Origin: Mytilus trossulus
Lineage: Eukaryota > Mollusca > Bivalvia > Mytilida > Mytilidae
DNA: 64,000 nucleotides
Assembly: GCF_036588685.1 (NCBI RefSeq)
Contig: NC_086382.1
Coordinates: 64,712,929-64,776,928 of the forward strand
Reading direction: 5' to 3'
Each line of letters opens with the position of its first letter. The stretch's first letter is position 1. Shown here piece after piece: positions 34,584-46,453 of this stretch. The notes below the pieces were generated by a model. That model saw only the letters and a program-made list of their open reading frames with translations. It was not told the origin of the DNA and searched no databases. The position numbers and the translations under genes were made by a program.

Positions 34584-35695
34584 TAATAGTATTCAAAAAA
34601 TATATGCACACTTTTTAAGTGCACAAAGGAAAAATGACTTTCTAATATCAAAAGACAATAAAACTTGCACTCTGATACATTTCCTGATGATGCCAATTTA
34701 TCAGATATCGGTCTTCACACCATAGACCGGACAAAGATTTTCAGATTAATGACAAAAATTACATTTCATTCTAAAAGCATCTGATTGGCTTCCTGTCAAT
34801 TTGCAGAAAAAAATCAAGGATTATTAATGTTTTCATTGGCAAGGTATCTGAAGCACGGACAAGATGGTCGTTATTCGGATGTTGTCGTCAATTCCTGATA
34901 CTTGAGGAAATTGCACATGACGTTAAGGTGGTCATTATACCATAATTATAAAATCGTAACAGACTTTTGACTAATTATACGCATTATCGGAAATACGAGG
35001 TTTCTATAACAGAAAAAGGAAACAACAGAAAAGAATGGGTTGAAGTTATTCGTACAGAGTATGAATTACAAAAGACGTGGGGTATATGGCAATTAGACAA
35101 ACATTTACTGATACTGAGGTCAATCTACGGTCGTCTACAAAAAAGTGTTAATGTAATTGACCAAGAATATTTTGACATCGCTTTCGTCCACAGCCATTAG
35201 AGACGTATTCTTCTTTTTTTAAAATTGTCCCTTTTCTTCGCTTATATTCGTCGTGTACCATCAAATTGTTTAAAATTGGTTTAAAATTATTTTTATAAAC
35301 GCAGTAAGAGAAGAATATTTGTCAAAACACCACGTTATCACAAAAATAAGTTTTTAAAATGGTTTTAATATCAATTACTCTAAACGTGTCACCAACCCGA
35401 ATTTAGTACAGTTTTAGACAATTAAATGATACCGTAGTGAATAGCTTCTGACAGTAATCTTTCATAAAACACATTTAAGGCAAAGCTAGTATTTTCATAG
35501 AACTGTTTTGCAACTAAGGCTGTAAATTTGTCTTGGTTCATAATAAATTAAATTATCAGAAGTCACATATTTTAAATGACATAGAAGAAGCAATCAGTCA
35601 AAAATCGTTAAAAGAACCACGGTAGATATAAAGACTACTATAATGTCCTGTATATCAGTACACAATATTTGAGTGATATAAAGATACCTCAGTTT
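34584..35695. other. Gene-free stretch, nothing recognised
   Basis: A 77-codon frame at 34967-35200 has no recognised domain and no splice or regulatory support. Confidence 0.45.
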
Positions 35696-35699
35696 TCCT

Positions 35700-36170
35700 A
35701 TCTAATGATTTTGATGACTGCGAATACTCTCAGATATGTACTTAGTGTCTGTTTGTTATGGGGTTGTATAAGTACCCTGCCACGACCACTCCTTGTTTTT
35801 GTAAGAGGTAGTTTTGCTTTGTGTACTTCTGATGAGTTATGCCCTTACAATGGATTTTCATATATTGTTCCTTATACGTAACGGTTGTACTGTTACATCT
35901 CTATCCCAGATAAGTGGAGGGTTGGTGCCTACAAACTATTTTAACTCCGCCAAATTCTATAATTACGCCTGTCCAAAGTCAGGAGCCTGTAATTCAGTGT
36001 TATCGATTGTTGCTGTGAATCATATGTTTTAATTGTTCATTATTTTATTATATATCAAATCAGGCCGTTATTTTTCTCGTGTGAATTGTTAACATTGGTC
36101 ATTTCGGGGTCCTTTTGTAACTGACTATGTGGTATGGATGTTGTTCATTGTTGAAGGTCGTACTGTTGCT
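35700..36170 (+). repeat. Dispersed repeat family A, long copy
   Basis: Landmarks 'actctcaga', 'ggagcctgtaattcagtg', 'ctattgttgctgtg'-like text and 'aggccgtta' match 45065-45572 in order. Two overlapping short frames here are repeat sequence. A family C fragment on the other strand follows at 36211-36310. Confidence 0.85.
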
Positions 36171-36210
36171 TCAATCCCTTTCTTTGTTTGATATTCTCAA
36201 TGGGATGAAA

Positions 36211-36310
36211 ACAAAAAAGTAAAATCACAAAAATACAGAACTCCGAGGAAAATTAAAAACGGTAAGTCAGGAATCAAAAGGCTAAATCAAAAGCTCAAAC
36301 ACATCAATTG
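36211..36310 (-). repeat. Dispersed repeat family C, 3' fragment
   Basis: It contains 'cagaactccgaggaaaatt' and 'aaaagctcaaacacatca', also found at 52350-52445 and 59570-59670. Confidence 0.8.
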
Positions 36311-36589
36311 AATTTCTATAATTATCGTAATTAAAATTTAATCATTTGTGTGTTAATTTAGAACGCAAAAACACTATACATCAGATCATAATCGCACGAC
36401 TAATATAAAGTTAAACACATCCACCGAGATCACATTTGGTCTGGAGTTCAAATGTTGTTTTTTTTACTTAGTTTATCGTTTTCTACATTAATGATATTGA
36501 TAGTTAGATTTAGTGCGTCTGTACCTAATTTAAGCGTTTTCAACATTATTATTAGAAGCTTTGGTTTAGTATTTTCCTTGAAAACTGCT

Positions 36590-36770
36590 GTGGCAAACCA
36601 TTCGATTCCATATATGCAGGCGCTGTTGGAATGTTGTAACATATATATAGAAATAGAAAGTTTATATAAATTGGAAAGTTGAATTCATTCCTTTTGTCAT
36701 AAAGTTTATAGTTCTCGATGACCCTTATTGTTACTTTATATATGCAAAGCTCAATATAAAGCTTATAGAC
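36590..36770 (+). repeat. Dispersed repeat family B, 3' fragment
   Basis: 'atgcaggcgctgttggaatg' and 'aattggaaagttgaattc' correspond to 'gcaggtgctgctggaatg' and 'cttggaaagctgaaatc' at 12950-13010. Confidence 0.7.
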
Positions 36771-39700
36771 TTAGATTTGACTGTGGTATGATTCATTATT
36801 TCAGATTGTTACGTCAGTTAATTCAGTGAAACAACCTTCATCCTAATTATCTCACTGTAACCAATTAGTTTAATTGACTATTTCATAATATCTGCTTCTC
36901 GTGTAATAAACTTTTGTATCTTCTTCGTTGTACTTCTCCTATCATGAAACTAAACGAGTTTTCCTCCCTTTTAAATCTTCTGTCATGTTTGGAAAGATTT
37001 ATTGTGATTGTCATATGGTTATTCTTAACATTTTAGAATATTATCATGACAAATGTTCTTTCTCGTATTTTTATTAAATCCTCAAGGATAATTTTCACTT
37101 AGCTAATAAAAAATGGAGCTGTCAAAATGTTATATTTTTGTAAATCTAATTTACATTAAAGATCAATACATTTAATGCGATTTGAATTACAGCTTAATGT
37201 GTTACTCAGGCACACCCTATTTATACTCTCATCAAGATAAACGTTGAAATAACCAATCTGGACCAAATTATCATTTTCTTCATTAAAATTTATACCGGAC
37301 TTCGGCTGCAAAGGATATCATAGTAAGCAGCTTGAAAAAAAGCTTCTTTACCAGTCAGTTAAAAAAAGTCAGCTATGGTTTGAGAATGTTTAATGTCAAT
37401 CCACTAAGTACAGACCCTAACAAAAACCACGTAAACCAGTCAGAATCAAAATGTCAAGCTGTGGTTTAAGAATGTATCATGTCATCAACTAAGTACTAAA
37501 GTTTCCGTATACACGTATTAGTCTGTAATTCGAATATAGGCTCAATATATTACTTAATGTTTGCAGCTAACCTACAAGCCGGAAATTGTCTATCCCGATA
37601 TTCTATCATCCTTAATTGCATTTATCGACTCTTCTTCAAATATGATGATCCAGTTTCCATGTTAGGAAATGCCTGCTCGGAAGGCGCCGTATTTTGTTTA
37701 GTTCGAGCACACACTGAGACAAAATTACTTTATTACAAAAAAGATATATTATAACAATTACACATACTGTCTTCTTCATCGGGTCATCATATAAGATAAC
37801 TGTCACGAGCAGCCATTTATCATCCGCCTAATTGTATACATAAACTGTTCCACTTAAAATTACAGTGTCAGTAGTTTATTTTCAGTCTCAGTCACGCGGT
37901 TTTAAGCACAATAGTTCATTGTTCTATATTATTTCAAAGTACAAATTTTATTTAATGTACACGAGCAGCTACTTACAAGTTATAGTATTTACTTATTTAG
38001 AGGTTATACGAAATTCTTCTAAGACTGACGATAGTTATTAAGTAAGTTTGATTAGGGCTAAAAGAAGTTTAACAGTCAAATACAAATCCTTCGTCCACCT
38101 CACTATGGTAAGCAGGGGTTACTGATTCTATCAAACGAACGTATGAGGTACTTTTTCATAATTCCTATTTTTTCTGTCTTTCACAAACACAAATGCTTAT
38201 TTTTATTTTCGATTGAATGCCCCAAAATGTCGGCACTCAAATGTCCTTTTCTCTTGCGTTCAAACGTCATTTTTAGCTCTCAAATGTCCATTGCCGACCA
38301 CATGTAAATCTTTTACTAGTAATTTAGCTAACTTAGATTTTTCGCTCTTAGATCAGTGTTTAAGTCACATCCATAAAAACCTGACTTTTCTTCAAATTTT
38401 CAATCAAGCCTCTAAAAGTTTGAAAAGTCGATATTTTGTAACTATTTGGATGTATCGATATTTGCTATTGTTAAAGTTGTCAAACCTAACCGAACTATAA
38501 GGTTAAAATATGTAACAACTACACTCAGTTAATGCTGTTGTTTTCGAAGTATTTCCATGCAGCGGCATGACAAGAAAAGATTATTCTTATAAAACTGTTT
38601 TTTAAAAGATGATCCAATTTGATATGAAAATAAAATGCGGTAGTTACATGTTAATGCTTTTACCATATCTAAAACTATTTATCGTATGGTAATAATTTAG
38701 AATGTTATTAGTCGCTCCAGTTTTTTTGTCTCGACTTTGAGATCTAGATTAGCTGTTTCAAGGGAAAGAGAAAAGGTGACACAGACCAATGATATTTACT
38801 TTGTTCGTTATATTAGACTAAATTCACTTATTCTGTCCCTTGCCACATACAAGAATTAGTCTAAGAACCAAACAGATAAACCAAGGATAAAGAACCTATA
38901 TATGTTTTTTTTTAATGCAACGAACTTAGATAACCGCATCTTATGGCTGGTATGTTTAAATTTAAAAATTATCAATGATGATATTAATTCATAATACAAT
39001 GGTAACTTCTACCCATGAAGATATACTAGTAGTCATCTAGTATACAACTTCATTTAAAACAAACGCAAAGTAAACGATTGCGGTCACATCAATAATAAGT
39101 CAAATTATCTTGATGAAAGATCTCACTTTACGCAACTTAACGAGGAAAAGCTGCTCAATTATTTGGAGTACACGAATATGAATCTAGTTTTATGGTGAGA
39201 TTCGTTTAACATTTTTTTCAGATTATGTGAAGCGTCTTTTCGAATGCTTTCCCCATATTTTTTTCATACTTTTTTCAACTTGTATGCCTTGTGTAATACT
39301 AAATATTGTCGTTAGGTTCATTTTGTAGTGCGCTTTGGATCTTGAATGTATCTTATTGCAGTGTAAAAATCATTGTTATATTGACAAAAACCTTACAATC
39401 ATCACACATATTATCAATATTTCTTTTACGCTTAAAATCCTTAATTTGCGGCGAACATATGCTATTATAATTGTCTGGTTAAAACATTATAATCATTAAA
39501 TATAATCATCAAGTTTCAATCAATGAAAACCATCTCATCTTTGAAATAATTGAAGTACACAATCATTTTGCTTTCATTATAGTTTAAGTTAATATGGATA
39601 ATGAGGAATTTAATGAAAAATATCTACTTAATATTATATGCTTTTAGATTTTGTATGCAAACGCTTTGGATGACTTTAATTTAGTATCAAACCAATAATA

Positions 39701-40534
39701 CCGATGTCAGGGAATGCACTCCTCAGTCTAGAACTATCTACTAGTACTTCATTTTGTCGATAATTCGACATGTGTTAAATGTCGACCACATTTCCCAAGA
39801 GATATCGATACGTACAAAAATCATCACGTACATTTTTTATTTATGTCGGCAGAATCAGCCTATTCGTCAGTTGTCACTTGAAAATACATAATAAGCATCA
39901 CTTGTAACATGAACAGTACCCTTTTTCTGCACCAAATGTGCATTTCGATTTAAAGGTGCAAAATATTGGACAATCTTATTAAAACAATAAACGATATTTG
40001 TAGGGCAGTATCTGTATAGTAGAACACCCAATTGCAGGAAAAAAAAATATTTGTCTTTTCATCGATTGGACTACATGTATGTTGATTTTTCGTTTTTATT
40101 CTACTTTTTTGTTTGATACACTGATCTCATATTTCAAAAGGTCATTCGGTAAAAATAAAATTCAAAGGTATTATAATTGACATATTTTGCCTCCATGAAA
40201 TACCTCATAAAATGAATAATGGACGTACTTCTGCGTGGTCGATGGAATGATCATCCTTGAAGACATTTTGTGTTCAACGCCAAAAAAATGCCTATAACTT
40301 ATAATTTTGCGGAAGGTAAAATTATCGTAGGTTTGTTTTTAGCGACGCGTATGTACATGTACACATTCTTTTTTTTTTATGAATAACTAGTTGAGATTTT
40401 TGCTAAAGCAACGACTGAACCTGTTTATGTTTTGTTGATGGACTGTTGAACCAGTTTGAACACTTTACCTTCTTTTTAATCTCGATCAGTAGAATAGGAG
40501 CGTTAAAAAAAGAGAATAAAAAAATGAAGTTAAC
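36771..40534. other. Long gene-free stretch, nothing recognised
   Basis: Open frames of 65 codons (37557-37754) and 95 codons (38213-38500) have no recognisable domain. Around 38215-38300 the word 'caaatgtc' recurs a few times. No repeats of the families above were seen. Confidence 0.45.
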
Positions 40535-40539
40535 TCTAT
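40535..40539. repeat. Left copy of 5-bp target-site duplication TCTAT
   Basis: TCTAT immediately precedes the terminal inverted repeat starting at 40540. The identical word follows the right end at 41972-41976. Confidence 0.8.
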
Positions 40540-40840
40540 TACGGGGCGCCGAATGGGACTCTTGTGGTTTTGTACTCAAAATTCAATTTTGTACGGACAA
40601 AAGTGACTTTTGTTCAACAAAAATGAGTTCAGTTTAACAAAATTTGTATCATACTACAAATTTGAAATTTTGTCTTACAAAATTATCTATCAGCGGACAA
40701 AAGTCACTTTTATCATGACAAAATTCATTTTTGTTACACAGACTTGACTTTTGTTACCTAATTTGAAAATTGAGCGACAAAAGTCAATTTTGTATTTAAA
40801 TTAGTTTAGTTTGGTTTCTGTGAACTAATTTGCATACAAA

Positions 40841-41060
40841 ATCGACTTTTGTTACACAAAATTGACTTTTGTTACACAAAAATTACTTTTGTTACACAAA
40901 ATTGACTTTTGTTACACAAAATTGACTTTTGTTACACAAAATTGACAAAATTGACTTTTGTCTCAACAAAATTGACAAAATTGAATTTTGTCTCAACAAA
41001 ATTAACAAAATTGAATTTTGTCTCAACAAAATTAACAAAATTGAATTTTGTCTCAACAAA
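40841..41060. repeat. Satellite array 1 (20-bp then 30-bp units)
   Basis: Units of the type ATTGACTTTTGTTACACAAA (20 bp) are followed from 40941 by 30-bp units built from CAAAATTGACAAAATTGA(C/A) and TTTTGTCTCA. Unit lengths are exact multiples of ten. Confidence 0.93.
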
Positions 41061-41220
41061 ATTGATTTTTGTCTCACGAAAGTCAATTTTGTCTCACGAA
41101 AGTCAATTTTGTCTCATAAAAGTCAATTTTGTTGTTACAAAATTGAATTTTGTCATCACAAAAATGAATTTTGTCATCACAAAAATGAATTTTGTCGTCA
41201 CAAAATTGACTTTTGTCTCA

Positions 41221-41460
41221 ACAAAATTGACAAAATTGACTTTTGTCTCAACAAAATTAACAAAATTGACTTTTGTCTCAACAAAATTTACAAAATTGAC
41301 TTTTGTCTCAACAAAATTAACAAAATTGACTTTTGTCTCAACAAAAAAGACAAAATTGAATTTTGTCTCAACAAAAATGACAAAATTGAATTTTGTCTCA
41401 ACAAAAATGACAAAATTGAATTTTGTCTCAACAAAAATGACAAAATTGAATTTTGTCTCA
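41221..41460. repeat. Satellite array 2 (eight exact-length 30-bp units)
   Basis: Every unit is 30 bp, ending in TTTTGTCTCA. The variable positions are mostly the base after ACAAAATT (G, A or T) and GAC versus GAA. Because 30 is divisible by three, the array stays open in two + frames, which creates artefactual 233- and 244-codon frames. Confidence 0.95.
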
Positions 41461-41620
41461 CAAAAGTCAATTTTGTCTCACAAAAGTCAATTTTGTCTCA
41501 CAAAAGTCAATTTTGTCTCACAAAAGTCAATTTTGTCTCACAAGAGTCAATTTTGTCTCACAAAAGTCAATTTTGTCTCACAAAAGTCAATTTTGTCTCA
41601 CAAGAGTTAATTTTGTTTCA
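41461..41620. repeat. Satellite array 3 (eight 20-bp units)
   Basis: Units are CAAAAGTCAATTTTGTCTCA with one to three changes in two or three of them. This is the inverse orientation of the 20-bp core in array 1. Confidence 0.95.
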
Positions 41621-41971
41621 CAAAATTGAATCTTACCGTACACAATTGACTTTTGTGATTTAATTTCCATATCAGGTAACAAAAGTCAATTTTGTATGCA
41701 AATATGTTTATATTTGCATACCTTTAAGACAAAATTGACTTTTGTCATGACAAATATGAATTTTGTCTACAAAAATGAATTTTGTCATGACAAAAATGAA
41801 TTTTGTCATGACAAAAATGAATTTTGTCTACACAAATGAATTTTGTCATCACAAAATTGAAGTTCTCACAAAACAAGTCTGTAGCACATAGTTTTGTAAG
41901 ACAAAAATGATTTTGTTATGACAGAATTGAATTTTGTACAAAACCACAAGAGTCCCATTCGGCGCCCCGTA

Positions 41972-41976
41972 TCTAT
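41972..41976. repeat. Right copy of 5-bp target-site duplication TCTAT
   Basis: Identical to 40535-40539 and directly adjacent to the right terminal inverted repeat. Confidence 0.8.
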
Positions 41977-42885
41977 ACTATCGGTATAAAAGACTACAAA
42001 AACATTACTAACTATTATACCTTATCACAGAATGTTTGCGGTTACTGAAAATGAGCCAAACGTACCTGCTGATATAGAAATGAGGTCTGACGCTTTTTTT
42101 TAATCATTATCTGAAGTAACGGTAAAACACTGACGTCAGGCATTAGATAGAATATAAAAACAGCTTTCTAAAAGAAATCTCAAAACGATTAATCTCTCAG
42201 TTCGGTCTTTGCAACTCCGTTTTTGTTAACAGTTGGTGATAATTCTTTATTTCATACCTTACTAACCTTAGGAGACGATCATTTGATATTCTAAGGGGGG
42301 AGGGGCAGGAGGATTTTGAAAATAAATAACTCAGCCTTGATAATCACAAAAATAAATGGTTTGTTCTGTGGTAGTAAGAAAATAAATTACCTGACTTGCA
42401 ATGTATTGAAAATAAATAACTCAGAAGGTCTATAGTTTCTTGGGCATTCAGCAGGTCCAAAACCCTTCAAAAAAAATTTGCCTCGTTCCGGTCGCCGAAA
42501 TATGTTTGACAATACTTTTGAAAGAGGATAGGTAAAATCAAAATACATTAACTAAAATACTATGTATGTACGCAAATACTATGTATATATGCATAACGTG
42601 TATATTACTTGGGAATACAAAGATTCATTTCGTGAAGAAAAATTATAAAATACTTAATCTAATTATACCAATTGTCTTTTATAATATACCTTTTACTATG
42701 TATTTGTGTTTTGTTTGTCTGTCTCACTATGTATAATCTTAAAATGTTTGTATATATATTGTCCTCTTGTAAACAAGTATGTGTCTGAGATTATGAATGA
42801 AATCTTGAATCTTAAAATTTCTGCAGGGGATAATGATCTATTCTGATTAAATGGTACACAATAACTTGACTATACACATGATACA
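41977..42885. other. Gene-free stretch with a 'aaaataaataactcag' word repeated
   Basis: 'gaaaataaataactcag' occurs twice at about 42318 and 42408, with a related copy between. Nothing else is recognised. Confidence 0.5.
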
Positions 42886-42887
42886 TG

Positions 42888-42967
42888 TATTAATGGTTTA
42901 CCTTTTTTTTTAAATTGTTATTTGGATGGAGAGTTGTCTCATTAGCACTCACACTACATCTTCCTAT
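42888..42967 (+). repeat. Dispersed repeat family A, 3' end
   Basis: 'ggagagttgtctcattagca' and 'cacactacatcttcct' match the end of the long copy at 45530-45570. Confidence 0.85.
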
Positions 42968-43090
42968 ATCTAATTATTCATAATTAACAAATATTTAAAA
43001 AAAAAATGTATGTTTTCGAATATCATAAATATAATGGTGAAAATGAATAATCAGTCCCTTGCTTTAATGAAAATGAAAAATCTTGCTTTA

Positions 43091-44027
43091 GATTCCTAAT
43101 CTGTGGCGGATTTTTTAGAACACTAATTTATGGCAACTTTTTAATTTTCTAATCTCTGGCAATTATTTTAGTTTTATAATTATGGCTGAATTTCTGCACT
43201 GGTCGAATAAATCAGTACATATTTGACCAATGATTTCGAATACGAAATGTCATAAGAAATCAAAAGAGCTGCTTAAAAGTTAAACCTGCAGTATAAGAAC
43301 AAACGGAAGAGGAGCACTACTAGGAAGCATATATTGAAACCATGTGCCCAGAATAATTTGTATTTACGATAAAGTTCTGTAATGAACAATGACCCGCCTC
43401 AAACACGTGACTTTCAACAAAAAAATCCTTAGTTCTCCGACAGTATAGTCATTCGAAATCTTGATAGCAAAACATAAAATTAATATCTATTAGAAATCTA
43501 TGACATATCTATGTTTTACGTACCTGACAAAAAGATTATTTGCTACAATAGTACAGTAAATCACTGCTACATAGCTGACCATATACTTTTCGTTATGTTA
43601 CATATAAAATAAAATAGAAGAGACCAAAGGTATTTATACAAAACAAAACATGATAAATACAACTTGTATACAGGTACAGGCAACTTCAGGAACACCATAA
43701 GAGAAAACAAGGCCTGAAACAAACACAATTCTCAAATTTTATTTGTTTATGGATATCATAAGGGTCCCTTGCAAACTTGCTTTTCGATCTTTTCTTTCCT
43801 TTCTGTATTGCATTGTATAATAAAGCCGTCACCGTTAGCGGCAGCTTCGACTCTACTTGACGTTATATTATTATAACGGAAAATTGCGTAATTTCTAAAT
43901 CTGCCATCGATTTGGAGAAAACAAAAAACTGCCATAGATTTGTGATTTGTTTGGCGTTTGTGATATCATATTTACCATAGATTAGGAATTTGCCATAGAT
44001 CTGGAACCCGCCATAGATTTGAGTCCT
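43091..44027. repeat. Foldback candidate with AATCTATGGC subrepeats in its arms
   Basis: The left arm (about 43091-43185) has three or four spaced units of the type TAATCT(G/C/A)TGGC. The right arm (about 43890-44027) has about six units of the inverse, GCCATAGATT. Arms made of degenerate short direct repeats in opposite orientation are typical of foldback elements. The interior (43190-43880) shows no gene. Confidence 0.6.
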
Positions 44028-44041
44028 ACATATATAAAAAA

Positions 44042-44232
44042 AAAAAAGGAGTTGTGCTATGATTGCCAATGGGACAACTCTCCACATTAGACCTAAATGA
44101 AACAGAAACTAACAACTATAGGTCACCGTACAACCTTCAACAATGAGTAAAACACATACCACAAAGTCAGCTATAAAAGGCCCCGAAATGACCATATAAA
44201 CAAAATAAAAACGAGAAAACTAACGGCCTTAT
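44042..44232 (-). repeat. Dispersed repeat family A, partial copy
   Basis: Reverse complement of the 3' half of 45065-45572: 'tgattgccaatgggacaact', 'aactataggtcaccgtac', 'gagaaaactaacggcctta'. Confidence 0.9.
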
Positions 44233-44759
44233 ACACAGCAAACAGTATTTTATGTATTCGATACTCTTTCCAGCAACTATCGTAAGTAACCGTTGCGCGA
44301 ATGGTGTATGATTTATAAATAATACTTCCCCTTAATTTGCTTATTGGATGAGACAGATTTTTTTTTATATTTAGCACTTTTATGATTTATTCAAAACATT
44401 TCGTGAAATTACGGAAACAAACTAGAATATAAACCACGTTCATATTTGTTATTAATTTTTGAAATTATCTATAAAACATAATTGCCATGATTTTAAATTT
44501 AAATTTATCTCTTTTTTAAATCTTAAGTTTCTTCCGTCCGACACAAATTATAGGATAGTCCGGATAGTTAAAACCTCCTCATAAGTAGAAGTATGTAGGT
44601 GTGGGAAGCATTTAGGATCTCTTCTAGCTGTTTTAATATTTGTTTCCGTTACCAATATTGTCTATTTTTTTCTGCTGATTCATAAACTCATTTAACATAT
44701 GCAGGAAATATTTGGTAATAAATGTAATTATACTTGAAATAGGATAAATATAAATAAGA

Positions 44760-44990
44760 AACGTGTCCAAGGGACACAGTTGCATTTTATGTTATAAAGG
44801 GCCATAACGCAAGAACTGTAGAAGTGACGCTACCTATATTTGTACTTGATATAAATTTTGTTAAAATACGCATTGTAACTGTAAAAAAGTTAAAGTGAGG
44901 CTTCAAAATTTCTAAAATACCTGTAACTTGGCATAGCTCAAGGTCAAGTTTTTCTCTGGCTGTTTATGACACTTTTACACTAAATCCATT
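44760..44990 (+). repeat. Possible dispersed bivalve repeat
   Basis: 'cgtgtccaagggacaca' is followed by 'gggccataacgcaagaac'. These phrases recall common bivalve interspersed sequence, but there is no second copy in this window. Confidence 0.4.
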
Positions 44991-45064
44991 GCATGTTGGA
45001 TGTGTACGGAATGATTGTTTAGTCTTATAGACATGAAATTTTTATTAGTTGTTAGTGGCTTTGA

Positions 45065-45572
45065 ACTAGCTGTCAGATAACTGCGAGTACTCTCAGATCT
45101 GTTCATTGTGTCTTCTTTTGTCGGGATGTATAAGTACCCGGCCTTGTCCACTTGTATTTTTTGTCTATCTGATGAGTTAAGCCCTTTTCAACTGATTTTT
45201 ATAGTTCGTTCTTATGTTGTACAGTTATACCACTGTCCCAGGTTAGAGGGAGGGTTGGGATCCCGCTAACACGTTTAACCTCGCCACATTTTTATGTATG
45301 TGCCTGTCCCAAGTCAGGAGCCTGTAATTCAGTGGTTGTCGTTTGTTTATGTGTTTGATATTTGTTTTTCGTTCATTCTTTTACATAAATAAGGCCGTTA
45401 GTTTTCTCGCTTGAATTGTTTTACATTGTCTTATCGGGGCCTTTTATAGCTGACTATGCGGTATGGGCTTTGCTCATTGTTAAAGGCCGTTCGATGACCT
45501 ATAGTTGTTAATGTTTATGTCATTTTGGTGGATAGTTGTCTCATTGGCAATCACACCACATCTTCTTTTTTA
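45065..45572 (+). repeat. Dispersed repeat family A, most complete copy
   Basis: It runs from 'gtcagataactgcgagtact' to 'aatcacaccacatcttct' and ends in a T-rich/ATAT tail. The region contains 'gtcaggagcctgtaattcag' and 'aaggccgttagttttctcgc'. There is no intact reading frame. At least nine other copies or pieces occur in this window, so it is one of the main repeats of the genome. The class is unknown to me. Confidence 0.9.
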
Positions 45573-45721
45573 TATTGATATTGTATAATGTGGTAATAAG
45601 CATTGTGTAGAAGTTTCATAATATTTGGTTGAGGCAAACTGATGTAAGAAAACGGACAAGGGTAAAACTTTATGCCACCTCCGCTGCGACAATAATCATT
45701 GATCTTACACGACATAGATAT

Positions 45722-45835
45722 GAGATGTGGTATGAGTACCAATGAAACAGTTCATCCAAGTCACAATTTGTAAAATTTAATCACGATAGGTCAAAGTACG
45801 GCCTTCAACACAGAGACTTGGCTTACACGGAATAG
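45722..45835 (-). repeat. Dispersed repeat family A, short copy
   Basis: 'gatgtggtatgagtaccaat' and 'gtacggccttcaacacagag' mark the same 3' block as in 10192-10420. Confidence 0.88.
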
Positions 45836-46453
45836 TTTATTTTGACTATTCTCTTTATTTCTTTTTCGGTCTTACTCACTTTATCAAATTGTTTTATTGT
45901 TTTGGCTCTGAGCGTGTCTGTCGATGGCCAATGCAGATGGAACATCGGACGTTTCAACTGTATTTAATTTGTAACAAATAGAGGAAATCTCTAGTACATG
46001 CTGTGGTACTTATTCTTTTATTTGTTGATGAGAAGTATACTCAAGCAAAACGCAAACGTTCACAAACACAAATGAAAAATAAAAACTATATCTATTGTGA
46101 CTTTCAGCTGCATGGGGGGTGCAATACAAATTACACCACCTTATTTTGGATTGAAAAAAAAAAGAGAAACCAAAAGCATGCACAATCTATGCTAGGATGC
46201 GAAGGAATAATCTGAGTTTAAGAGCAATAACATATTTATATATTATTTATTGTATTTAGAATGAAGACGAAGCTTATAACAAAGGGACAGTATAAACCAA
46301 AGGAATGACAAAAGCAAAACGAATCATTACCAAAAAGTGGAAAGTGGAAAGACAAAAACTAATTCAAACAGCAGACAACAAAACACATCACAGAAATCGA
46401 AAGATAGATGAACATTCACCCCATCAAAAATCGTTAAAGCCGCTGTTAATTAT

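Larger units (their letters stand above)
40540..41971. mobile_element. 1.43-kb non-coding TIR element filled with palindromic satellite
   Basis: The left end TACGGGGCGCCGAATGGGAC continues CTCTTGTGGTTTTGTAC and is matched exactly in reverse complement at the right end. Homology carries on with one 2-base indel into the interior. The element is flanked by TCTAT on both sides. Inside, an inner inverted repeat (ATTTGCATACAAAAT...GACTTTTGTTA at 40826-40852 against 41676-41702) encloses satellite arrays. Those arrays comprise about five 20-bp and four 30-bp units at 40841-41060, eight 30-bp units at 41221-41460 and eight 20-bp units at 41461-41620. Every unit contains ACAAAATTGA(A/C)TTTTGT, itself nearly self-complementary. 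No transposase is encoded, so it must be non-autonomous if mobile. The superfamily is unknown to me. Confidence 0.93.

Noticed and set aside
38213..38500. 95-codon + strand frame
   Set aside because: No domain recognised, no splice or context support. In a 64-kb AT-rich window frames of this size arise by chance.
40841..41620. CRISPR-like array of short direct repeats
   Set aside because: Units are contiguous without unique spacers, are near-palindromic throughout, and lie in eukaryotic DNA.
40909..41663. Two long overlapping + strand open frames (233 and 244 codons) with repetitive peptides
   Set aside because: They exist because 30-bp units hold no stop in two frames. The peptide is a pure read-out of the satellite, and a third, minus-strand frame is equally open.
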